Part shown: piece after piece, positions 33,913-43,735 of the stretch
Numbering within the stretch: position 1 is the first letter of the stretch
Layout: every line of letters begins with the position of its first letter
Assembly (NCBI RefSeq): GCF_963678635.1
Contig: NC_087064.1
Coordinates: 67,139,548 to 67,203,547, forward strand
Direction of reading: 5' to 3'
From: Symsagittifera roscoffensis
Lineage: Eukaryota; Xenacoelomorpha; Acoela; Convolutidae
Length of the DNA stretch: 64,000 nt
The notes under the pieces: model-generated
What the model was told of the DNA's origin: nothing
The model's input: the letters and a program-made list of their open reading frames with translations, nothing else
Databases searched by the model: none
Translations under genes and position numbers: made by a program

Positions 33913-36093
33913 AGTCAGTGTGGGTTGAGTGCAAATCTACATTTAACATTTCCACTAAGGAAAAAATGCTAATTAATTTGTGTTATAATCCAAGCAGATC
34001 AAACTTAATTGATTTTTTGGAACAGTTAACGCTTAACATAGATAATGGATTTTTTGTTTCTAATAAAATTACGTTTCTGGGTGATTATAACATAAATTAT
34101 CTGGATAGCAAAGAAAAAGAAAATTTAGATTCTATAATTATTCCATATGGATTGAAGGTTTTTTGTCCAAACGATGAGACCAGAATTAGTTCCTCAACTA
34201 AAACTCAAATCGACTACATTATCAGTGACTATGAAACAAACGGCACTGAATTTTGTTTTGATACACCTCATAAAACCGACCATTTTGCTTCATTAATTTT
34301 GACGGATATAAAATGCGGCAAAGGTTTACCGAGGATAATTTCGACTTTCAATAAGAAAAATTATCAGAAAAATGAATTTTGCAATACACTCTCCGCTCTT
34401 CCTTGGTATCTCTTATATCAATGTACAGACGCACAAAACATGTTCTCGACGATGATTTATTTAATTTCTAGTGCTCTTCAGCAACATGCTCCAATCGAAA
34501 AAAAAATTGTTCGTAATTTTAAACCAAAAAATGTGTTGAAAACGGAATGGTTCGATTCAGAATGTCAGCAATTGTTGATTAAGAAACAGAATTCACTCAG
34601 ATCATATCGCAGTCAAAGCACAAGCGATAATTGGTCAAAGTACCAGTTTTTACGTAATCAAATGAGCCAATTGATTAAAAGTAAACAACTCGATCATTCA
34701 AAAAAATTGTTTTTCACTTCTCAGCACTATCCAACAAAAATGGAAATATATTAACCAAGTTAGAGGTACATGTTCTGGCAACAATTGAATTACAGTTCTA
34801 CGAAATTCCTTCAGTAAAATGATAACCCAAGACAAAAAAATGCCAATCATTTAAATTATATTTTTTTCAAATTTAGGCGATTTTTTTGGCGCTAAAAAGC
34901 CTCCGAATTACAACAAATCTGCCTCTGAATCTGCACCTTTCCATTTTCAACACATTACAGTGAAGCAATGCTTTGATATAGTTCGAAAAAAAACAATGTT
35001 AGAAAACCTCTCGGACCTTGTACCGTACCTGCTTGGGCAATCATTGACGGTCAATCAGTTATAGTTCCACATTTAACTTTTGTCATAAATACTTGCTTGG
35101 ATGAGAACAATTTCCCGATCGAACTGAAAAAAGCACACGTAACCCCTTTGTTTAAAAAAGATGACCCAGTGGATGCAAAAAATTATCGGCCAATATCAAT
35201 AACTTGTGCTTTTTCTAAAATTTTTGAAAAAATTTTACATGCCCAAATAACAGAACATCTTGACAAATTTCAAATAATGACACCATTTCAATTCGGATTT
35301 CGCAAAAACATTTCAACACAAGATGCTCTTGTTTATGTGACAGAAAGTATTCGAAATCAAATAGATTTAAAAAAAATTGTACATGCAGCTTTATTAGATC
35401 TGTCCAAGGCTTTTGATTCCATTTCTCATGAAGTTTTAATTGAAAAAATGCTTTCGCTCGGTTTTTCAAATGAGCAAATGTTTTATTTGCTAGCTTCCTA
35501 AACAAACGTATTCAAAGAGTAAACGTCAATGGAATCTTTCAGACTGGATTGAAATCAAACGAGGTGTCCCACAAGGAACGGTACTTGGTCCGTTGTTGTT
35601 CAATTTATATGTTAACGACATACAAGAGCGATTATATGAAGGTTGTACTTTAGTTCAATATGCTGACGACCGTATGGTTTTTTCCTCTTCTATAATTTCT
35701 GAGGATGTTTTGAATCGATTGCAAAAATCACTCAATAATCTAACGGAATTTTTTGCAGAGAACCAATTGAATCTGAATGCATCTAAATCGGAATTTATAA
35801 CATTTTGTCAAAAAAATGATAGCAAAAATGTAGATACTGATACAATAGTAATTAATGGGCATTATGTAGCCAAAAAATCAGAATGCAAATATTTAGGCCT
35901 CATTCTTGATTCAAGTTTATCTTTTCATGCTCAAATCAAAACAATTCTCCAAAAAATGGCACAAGGAATTAGAACTATAGATACAATTGGACAACAACTG
36001 CCAACATTATCACTAGTTGCCTTGCTTCATTGTCTTGTTTTATCACATTTAGATTATTCAGCAATATTTTCAAAACAAATTAATGCTACTTTG
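33913..36093 (+). mobile_element. 5'-truncated APE-type LINE fused to SGNH fragment, unit 1
   Basis: Plus-strand LINE lacking the first part of its endonuclease. A 379-codon frame (33,615-34,754) joins the inverted SGNH piece to LINE text: FLGDYNINYL (Asp-Asn of the APE nuclease), QIDYIISD, then TPHKTDHFASL (terminal Asp-His). Frameshifted linker text follows to about 35,090. The RT comprises FKKDDPVDAKNYRPISI, HAALLDLSKAFDSISHE (first catalytic Asp), RGVPQGTVLGPLLFNLYVND, YADDRMVFSS and ECKYLGLILDSSL. One frameshift lies near 35,500. The RT ends at 36,093, where the terminus of copy C begins, so its tail is missing. Related to the older LINE at 7.5-9.8 kb. Confidence 0.88.
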
Positions 36094-36105
36094 ATGTAAC
36101 ATTCG
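36094..36105 (-). other. Shared element terminus, copy C
   Basis: ATGTAACATTCG, identical to the copy A terminus. It interrupts the LINE RT frame, which reads NATL and then M and stop within the terminus itself. Confidence 0.65.
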
Positions 36106-36922
36106 TCTACTGTAGTCACACATGAGGCTTAAGAAAAATAGGCCCTATAACCATTGGCTCAAGAGTCAGGGACACTATCTCTTGTGTTTTTCTACCTCAA
36201 GAACGGTCGGAGCCAATTCGGTTCGCTTGCGACATGAGACTGGAACCCGTTACAGCTTAAAGGCCACTACCAAAATACCCCCCACTCTAGAAATAAAAAC
36301 GTCCCCATACTTAGGTCTCGAAATACCCAAAATACATGAACGCCGTTAAAAACCGGGTCGGAACAATCCGCTTAGTTACTTTTTATTGGACAGTGGAACT
36401 TTGATCCATTTCAGATGGATCAACCTAAAACTCGCCTTATCTCAACATAACTATCATAAAATACACTCGAGAAATTTAAATTGAGAACTCACATGTCGAT
36501 GCACTTGAGTATGAGGAGTAACTAAAAGATAAGCAGCTTGAGAATCAAATAATATAACTAAATAAGTTTGATGCTAATTAGTTTTAACAACAGAAGTAAG
36601 TTCTGTCTCAAGAATCAAAGTTTCTGAATGAACCATTGGGACACTCGAGTTGCCCACTGTTCCATTGAATGTTCACTCCTTTCCGTTCGAATAGTCGTCC
36701 TTTCTCAAGTCTGTATTCTATTCTCCTGTTTTCAGGATAAGACAGCTCTACTCTCTTATTGTTTCGTATCGAGAAATTGCGAATAGCAATTTCCTGCCTT
36801 TTTCTTGAGTAGTTTCCCGCAATTGTTAATTCGGACGTTCTGATTTTTGACTTTTGCGTTTTCAGTTGGTTCGAGAAAACTGAGCATGACAGGCTCCATT
36901 CAAAATTTTTAAAATTAAAACT
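36106..36922. other. 3'-side module of copy C, non-coding
   Basis: Occupies the same place as the modules at 18,896-19,640 and 22,129-22,830 and shares only short blocks with them, such as GATGGATCAACC. No gene is supported. The 75-codon plus frame at 36,122 shows no family features. Confidence 0.5.
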
Positions 36923-37135
36923 TCACACCAAAATTACGTGTTTCTCAAGGTCAAACCTCCAGACATGACCGACTGGCACATACTCCCCGGACTCGAGATC
37001 GATGTCCCCATCGTGTGTTGTCATCTGCCAGTGAGTCCCAGAGAACCGAGTGTTGCTCAAGATACAGTGCCAGTGGTCATTTACAGAAGTTTGCATCGGA
37101 CTTAAGTTTATCTGCCTTCCAAAATTCACAACCAT
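36923..37135 (-). CDS. Small conserved protein or domain downstream of ORF2, copy C (70 aa)
   Basis: ATG at 37,135. The sequence has Trp-His-Cys (NDHWHCILS), GTHWQM and HDGDIDLESGEYVPVGHVW. Copies A and B keep the Cys-x-Leu and SGEYV blocks in degenerate form, which suggests a formerly coding domain rather than a chance frame. In unit 2 the ATG is GTG (57,193). It may be a separate small ORF or a downstream exon of ORF2. I know no family with this text. Confidence 0.45.
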   Translation of the reverse strand: MVVNFGRQINLSPMQTSVNDHWHCILSNTRFSGTHWQMTTHDGDIDLESGEYVPVGHVWRFDLEKHVILV

Positions 37136-37420
37136 ATAAAATTTTTACGCTATCGCTAAACAGCAATCAAAATCTGCATACACCTGCACCCATGAATCCC
37201 CGCTTTTTAAGCTGGTAATTTTTAAAATTTCTTTTGTCCTATTCAGTCAGGAAATTGTCATGCATCATTTTGACTTATATAATAGATCTATCATATTAAT
37301 AACAATATCCTATTCTTCTAAAATTTCTTTTTAGTGAACCCAGATTTCATCCAAGTTCGCTCTCAAGCCCCCTCCCTCTCAAGACTCAAGACTCTAGAAT
37401 TTTCCTTTCGAGCCGCCGGC

Positions 37421-39709
37421 TCACCTCGTGTTTTTCGCCTTCGAGGTACCCGACACCGGTGTTCTTGGCACTGTAATTTGTTCCAACAGTGCCTCTTCGT
37501 CATCGGAGCTGATCACAATTTCCTCCCAGGCCTTCAGCTGTTCATAGGATCGCATCCACTCCCTCTGCTCTTGCAACCTCTTCGATTGATTTGGTAGGCT
37601 CTTCACCTTCGACTCCCGGTTCAAACAGAAGGAATTGTGAAGACTCATGCTTACATTCCTCGCCAGGTCCTCCTCCAGTATCGTTTCCCTCGCTCTAGAA
37701 TTGTCTCTGGATACTCTGCCCACTCTTTTCCACCCCGTCGTGATCGCATTTCGATGGGTCAGCGGAGGTCTCTTGAAGGCATCTGGTCCTATTTCGGCTT
37801 GGAATTGTCGATATTCTTTTTGATGTTTCCTCATGTGGTCCTTTGTCACTACATACAACCAGGATGTTAACGTCGCACGAAACCAAGGAAAGAATCTCAG
37901 GCGGTTCCATATATGTCTGACTTCCACTGGTATGGCGAATACCTTGCATGCGGTCTCGAACAACTCTAGTCTCCTGCTGTAATCTATCGCATGAATCGAC
38001 TCAGCTGTTGGCGCTCTCGATTCTCTATACTTCGCTATGTTTTCTTCAATCCATCGCAGAGCCAGCATCGTGCTTGCCACCAAGATGGTCACCTTTTGTC
38101 GATGCTCCGGTAGTCCCAACGATTTAATCTCTTCTATGTCCCAAATCAGACAGAGATTGGCGCGTTCTGGGTACCACACTGTCTGCGCCAGACAGTGGCA
38201 TGGACAATCCCCATGCGTGAGGTCGATGCTTCTAAGATTGCGTTCTCCCGAGGCTTCCAGGAGAGGCTCAAGCTCCATCATTTTCTCGTGTATCACGTCG
38301 ACTTCTTCTGAGCTTGGAGTACCTATTGCGGGTTTCCCCACCATGTTTTGCCTTCCGTGATCACTTGTGTTTTCGTTCTCCAAGCTTAGAAGTTCTTCAC
38401 CCCAGATTTCACTCAAGTCGTCTCTTTGTTCCTTCGGTACTGCTCCTCGGATCTTCCTCAACAGCTTGTGTGAATGATGTGACATCCGAGCTAGTCTCAC
38501 GCACTTGGGCACTGAGAAGGCCTTGTCTATCAATACCCTCTGGCTGGACACCTCCACCATCGCCATGTGTAGTGGATAGTGGCTTCCACATAGGTTAGCC
38601 AACACTGACCCCACTAAGGATTTCGCATTCAGAGGCAATCCATAGGCTTCGCTCATGGGAAATCCCATCTCCGCCTCGAGTCCAATTTTCCAACTCTTGA
38701 TGTGCTTCTGGTTCACTTGTAACACTCCGGGCCATGATTCCACGCTCAACGCGGTCACCAGGTGGTGTTCTGACTCTAGCCTCTCCAGTGACTGGAGACT
38801 ACACATTCTTGAGAAAAATCCCAAGGCTGTCGCTAGGTTCACGGTGGTACTCGCGTAACATTCAGCCACTATCTGTATCTCGCTTTTCTCCCTTTCAGTG
38901 ATATCCTCAAACCAGGTGATGAGGTCCTCTTTCTGGAAAGACTGTATCCTGACGCATGATCGTCCATCACAAGTATGTTCGCCGTTGCCACATGTCGAAT
39001 CAAGACAACTGCCCGGTTCCATCCTCTTCACCGACCCTGTTCCACTCGTCACCTCACTCGACTCTTTCATCTGAGGCAGGATCAGTCTATGTACTATACT
39101 CAGGGTCGCCAAATTCTCATCCTCTGTCGGTGCCAATCTCACTCGCTCAGTGACCTCCTCAATCAGGCTCGCGTGGGGATGTGGACACCAGGAGGGTCTG
39201 AGTAATTTCCATACCACTCCCAGATTCGTGGTCAACACGCCATTCCCGTTGCCCATTTTTAGTTCCACTCTTTTACTTGAGCGTGGCACACTTATCACTT
39301 CCGGCGTTCTCTCGAGAATCAGACCCAGGCTAGGTCTCTCTCTCTCCACAGTGTCTATTTCCATTATCTTCTCTGTCCAGAACTTCAGTAGCTCCGCCAC
39401 CTCATAGTTTCTGTGGGCACTTCCGGCTTCCAAGTCTAAGAAGGGGTTGTACGCCATTCCCATTACTCCAGAAACATACTGGTACTCTCCCTTTTTGTTG
39501 AGTTTTAAGTACTCCCCTGACGAAGCCAGGTTGCGGTGAACGTCGTGTTTCTCCTCGAACTTCTTGTTGTAGAACCTTCGTATCTCATCTAACTTCCTAT
39601 GGCTCTCCAGAGATTGCCTAGAACCATCCTCCCTCTCTATTCCAGTACTCTGGTACACATTCAAGATGACTGTGGAGACTCTCCTTTCCAGCGTCTTGTC
39701 AGTTAGCAT
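37421..39709 (-). CDS. ORF2 C-terminal domain, intact 762-aa frame, copy C unit 1
   Basis: An uninterrupted frame matching the last 700-odd codons of ORF2. The first codons, MLTDKTLERRVSTVIL, align with an internal ORF2 Met (MLREGDERAIALLL in copy B). The start codon lies on the tandem junction, so this is a truncated C-terminus, not a complete gene. Landmarks: YVSGVMGMAYNPF (78-90), Cys/His cluster C235-C240-H245-C247-C252, ECYASTTVNLATALGFF (284-299), FSVPKCVRLARMS (398-410), CPCHCLAQTVWYPER (502-516), WLYVVTKDHMRKH (617-629), LTHRNAITTGW (650-660) and an acidic patch ISSDDEE near the end. No membrane segment or known enzyme motif. The unit 2 copy differs by one inserted Ile and a Gly-to-Arg change. 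Confidence 0.75.
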   Translation of the reverse strand: MLTDKTLERRVSTVILNVYQSTGIEREDGSRQSLESHRKLDEIRRFYNKKFEEKHDVHRNLASSGEYLKLNKKGEYQYVSGVMGMAYNPFLDLEAGSAHRNYEVAELLKFWTEKIMEIDTVERERPSLGLILERTPEVISVPRSSKRVELKMGNGNGVLTTNLGVVWKLLRPSWCPHPHASLIEEVTERVRLAPTEDENLATLSIVHRLILPQMKESSEVTSGTGSVKRMEPGSCLDSTCGNGEHTCDGRSCVRIQSFQKEDLITWFEDITEREKSEIQIVAECYASTTVNLATALGFFSRMCSLQSLERLESEHHLVTALSVESWPGVLQVNQKHIKSWKIGLEAEMGFPMSEAYGLPLNAKSLVGSVLANLCGSHYPLHMAMVEVSSQRVLIDKAFSVPKCVRLARMSHHSHKLLRKIRGAVPKEQRDDLSEIWGEELLSLENENTSDHGRQNMVGKPAIGTPSSEEVDVIHEKMMELEPLLEASGERNLRSIDLTHGDCPCHCLAQTVWYPERANLCLIWDIEEIKSLGLPEHRQKVTILVASTMLALRWIEENIAKYRESRAPTAESIHAIDYSRRLELFETACKVFAIPVEVRHIWNRLRFFPWFRATLTSWLYVVTKDHMRKHQKEYRQFQAEIGPDAFKRPPLTHRNAITTGWKRVGRVSRDNSRARETILEEDLARNVSMSLHNSFCLNRESKVKSLPNQSKRLQEQREWMRSYEQLKAWEEIVISSDDEEALLEQITVPRTPVSGTSKAKNTR

Positions 39710-40698
39710 GTCAGTTAAAACTAACCCTTTCCGATTTATCTAATCGTTCCAATAACGTCGCTAATCCGTTAAAACCATCAATCTTCCAGGTCAGATGTTC
39801 TTTTTCCGGTCGACAGAAATTCGAATGCGAAACTGCATTTTCGTACATTCTGGTCGAATGTCACATACTCCCCGGACAGCCTGGTCATTTTCCTCATTGA
39901 GTCTCGTAGTCTTCATCGAAATGATACAGTGTCATTGAACAGAATTTACAAAACGCATAAAGTCACTTTTATCCACGTCATATCGACTCACTGCAGAACA
40001 TAAATGGCATCATACTACACTACTATAGCCTTCCAAATTTTTTCACCAATCTGCACTTTCGAGGGTATATTTAAGATAAAACATCTTTTTAGACTTCCGA
40101 TGTCTATGTTCCGACTTAAAACTTTTTCTCCTAGGTTTAAAAGTGTAGGAACGCAGGACAGTCCTGCCAACCCACAAACTAAAATTATCCTACTGTGCTT
40201 CTTCCCCTCGGAAATTTAGTTGTTACTGGACCTGAATATTAAAATTAAGAAACTCGGTGATTAGAATGATCAATGAAAAAATATCCTTCTTCAAGAGATT
40301 ACCCAAGCCCCTCATGTAACCACAAAGTTATCAGTCGTCCTAGTTGATTGAAAACAATCATGCAGGCTGGAATATTTTTAATATACTTTTCACTCAAGTC
40401 TTTCTAAATAAATAGTAAGTGTCTCTAAAGCCACCAACTAAAATCATAATGCAAATTGATAAATGCAACAAATTTTTTAATCTTCAAAACTCAACTAAAT
40501 GTTTTCTTTTCAGTTTCAATTGCAACTTAGTTGCTTTGCTTCTCATTTGAGTTTTTTGTCACATCCAAACAATTCTGAGTTTTAAAATCTTCTTCTTCGT
40601 GGCTTCTTTGTTTCTTCCTTTGTTCGTCGTTTAGAAGTTGTAAAACTTCTAAATTTTTCTAATTTTCTTTCTTTTTGGTTCTTGTTTTCGGCCAATTG

Positions 40699-42175
40699 TC
40701 AAGGCTCCATCTCCTCCTCCCGCGACATTGACTCCGCACTTTCAGTCTCTGTGTCTTGCAACACGTCGATAGCTCTTTTGACGCTGTTGGAAGCAGTCCT
40801 CCAACACTTCTGTTCTTCTACTCTTTGTTTACAACAAGGTAGAGGATCAACGTTAGATTCTCTGTTTCGGCAGAAGCTGTTGTAGAGGCACAACGTCACG
40901 TTTTTCTCCAAGTCTTCCTTCAACATCTCTTCTTTCTCCCTTCCGTCACATTCACTTGTCCTAAAAGCTCTCTCCACTGCGGTGGTTACTGTATTCCGAT
41001 GAGTTACAAAAGCTCGCTTACAAGCTCCTGCTCCAGTGCCCAGCTGATACGCACTGTACATTCTGCTGTGCTTCGATATATGCTTCTTAGGATACTCATA
41101 CAACCATGCAGTCATGTTGGCTAAACCATGGCATCAGTCGTCTTCTGGCCCATATCTCTGTCACTTCCATCGGAATGTTCAAGATTTTGCACATTGTCTC
41201 CAAAAGGTCCAAATCTTTTAGACAATCCAGTTCCTGTAATTGTTCTTTCGTCGGCGCCTCCTGTTTATTGTTCTCTTTTACATGAGATTCCAACCATCGT
41301 ATCGCCATCATAACTCCTACTATCACTATCGTTATGGGCTGTGATGAATCTGGTAAACTCATGGAGAGCAGCTCTCTGCAGTTCCAGATCAACACCAGTT
41401 TACTACGCCCGGGGTACCATCATGTTTGTAGCAAGCAGTGGCAGGGGAACTCATCATGTGTTGACATGGTGCTCCTCCAATTATGTTTTTCCGAAGCTTC
41501 CAGTAGTGGTACCACTTCCATCATCACTCGGTGGACTTCGTCATTTTCATCTACTGCATTGTAATCCTTGACTGTTGATCCTCTCTGTTTTTGTCTCTCA
41601 AAGTCTGCTGAGAACATTTGCGCAGTAACTCATAAAAATTGTCTGACATTCTTGCTAGTCTTACGTATTTCGTCACCGAGAAGGCTTGATCCAAGATCGT
41701 TCTCGTACTTTTCACATCCACCGCTACGAAATTCAGTGGGTATCTGCTCTTTTACATTGAAGCTAGAGTTGACCCCACCAAATATCTCGCTCCCGTCGGT
41801 CTTCGATACGTTTCACTCTGCCGGATGTTCATTTCCCCCTCGATCGCTTCTCTCCACTTTCCAATATACTTCTGCTCGGTTTGCAACAATCCCGGAAACA
41901 CTTCTACCCTGATGGTCGTAACGATCTCATGCTTTTGTTCTAGATTCAAAAGTGACTCTAGAGAACCAAACATGCTGTAGAATCCTAGTGCAGTCACTAG
42001 ATTCACCTCGGTTCCTCCATGGCAATCTGCAATCAGTTCCGTTTCCGTTTTCGCCTTCATCACAATGTTCCCAAACAATATCGTCATTTGCTTGTGTTGT
42101 TTCTCCAGGGTCTTTACGCAACCCAGACCTCCACAGTTGTGACCTTCCAGTCCACAGACTTCTGCCAGACAGCTA
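40699..42175 (-). pseudogene. ORF2 C-terminal fragment, copy A (unit 2)
   Basis: Same structure as the unit 1 fragment. A private change near 41,417 turns one Trp codon of the WWYPGR block into TGA, splitting a frame that is open in units 1 and 3. Another private change gives EYPKKH where the others read EYAKKH. Confidence 0.8.
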
Positions 42176-43735
42176 TGTATCATTCGCCCGGAAGTACATA
42201 TCGACGCAAAATAAAGCTAGGTTCTAAGACGATTGGCCAACGTCTAAACAGAGCTCTACATACTTTTCAACGTCTCTACCAAGCCAGTTCTTTTGGTGGT
42301 CTTTCCAACATCGGGTCTACAAAAACGTTACTGTTCTCCGGCTTCGACCAGAACGCTCAAATTAACTTAATTACATGCAGAAATAGTGAGCTCATGGCTG
42401 GGTCTCAGTATCCCCAGACCACGAGATCACTCCTAAAATCAGAGCTATTATTATTTATTGAATTATTATTGTTTTTGCTCAGTAGATAAAAATCATCATC
42501 TCCATAGAAGATGGATCAACCCTCCCCCCCCCCCAACTCCTAGCTTCTCATCCTTGCAAAATGAATTCAGATGTCAATTAAATTCAATTCAGGACTTAAA
42601 AGGGAAGCTAAAAGTTTATGTAAAATAGTTTCAGTTCAAATCCCGAGACCCCTCCGGATTCTTGAATCCAGGGAAATAAGACTTTTATTCTCCTTCCGGA
42701 AGGCTGGTTTTCCACCCTTCGCCGTTGTTCGCATCGGCCCCGCAACCATTGCAGCGGCACAACAGCCGCATCTCGGAGCGGCCTCTGCTACTTCTACTTT
42801 TTTCTGATTCCGATTCTCAATTTTTCCGTTGTTGTCGTCGTCGCAACTATCGTTGTTGTGTGTCTATTTCGGTTTTTCTCCAAATTGGCCGTCGAATGTC
42901 ACATACTCCCCGGACAGCCCGGTAAATGTCCCCATTGAATCTCGCAAAATTCGTAAAATTGGTGCAGTGTCATCGAACAGAATTTACAAAATGCACGAAA
43001 TTACTTTTATCCGCGTCATATCGACTCACTCCAGAATATAAATGGCATCATACTACATTGCTATATCCTTCTAAATTTTTTCACTAATCTGCACTTTGAG
43101 GATATGACTTAACATAAAATATTTTATTCTGACTTCCAACGTCATTGCCCTGACTTGAAATTTTTCTCCTAGGTTTTAAAAGGTGTTGGTTTGCAGGACA
43201 GTCTTGCCAACCAACAAGCTAAAATTATCCTACTATGCTTCTTCCCTTCGGAAATTTTAGTTGTTATTGTCCTGAATATTAAAATTAAGGAACTCTGTCG
43301 TTAGAAAGAACAATGAAACAATCTCCCTCTTCAAGAGATTACCCAAGCGTTTCATGTCACCACAAAGTCATCAGTTCTCCTAGTTGATTAAAAACAGTCA
43401 TGCAGGCTGGAATATTTAAATATACTCTTTACTCAAGCCTTTCTAAATAAATAGTAAGTGTCTCTAAAGCCACTTACTAAAATCAAAATGCAAATTTATA
43501 AATGCAACAAATTCTTTTATGTTCAAAACTCAACTAAGTGTTTCAGTTTTCAATTACAACTTGGTTGCTTAGTTTCTCATTTGAGTTTTCGTCACACACA
43601 TAAAACAATTCTGAGTTTTAACTCCTTCTCTTTTGTCACTTCTTCGTTTCTTCCTTTTTCGTCGTTTAGAAGTTCTAAAACTTCTAAGTTTTTCTAATTT
43701 CGTTTCTTTTTGCATCTTGTCTCTACGGCCATTCG

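Larger units (their letters stand above)
19645..39702. repeat. Tandem unit 1 (20,058 bp)
   Basis: First complete unit of a head-to-tail array. The left junction is at TTAGCATGTCAGTT: the base before 19,645 differs from those before 39,703 and 59,764, and upstream sequence is unrelated to the unit's right end. The match to unit 2 continues without break across 20 kb, with only scattered substitutions and a few indels. Contents: most of copy A, copy B, the chimeric LINE, and copy C up to the junction. Confidence 0.95.
36094..39709 (-). mobile_element. SGNH-polyprotein element, copy C (C-terminal part), unit 1
   Basis: Minus-strand copy with a terminus at 36,094, a 3'-side module, an open small domain (36,923-37,135), a short spacer and an intact C-terminal ORF2 frame. 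Its right end coincides with the tandem junction at 39,703. It is clearly diverged from copies A and B at the protein level, so the three copies are old relative to the duplication of the 20-kb unit. Confidence 0.75.

Noticed and set aside
33615-34754. A natural SGNH-endonuclease LINE protein, as in LINE ORF1 esterases
   Set aside because: Only 64 codons of SGNH sequence are present, without the GDS block. They match a nearby ORF2 segment at all but one of 192 bases in inverted orientation, so this is a recent rearrangement.
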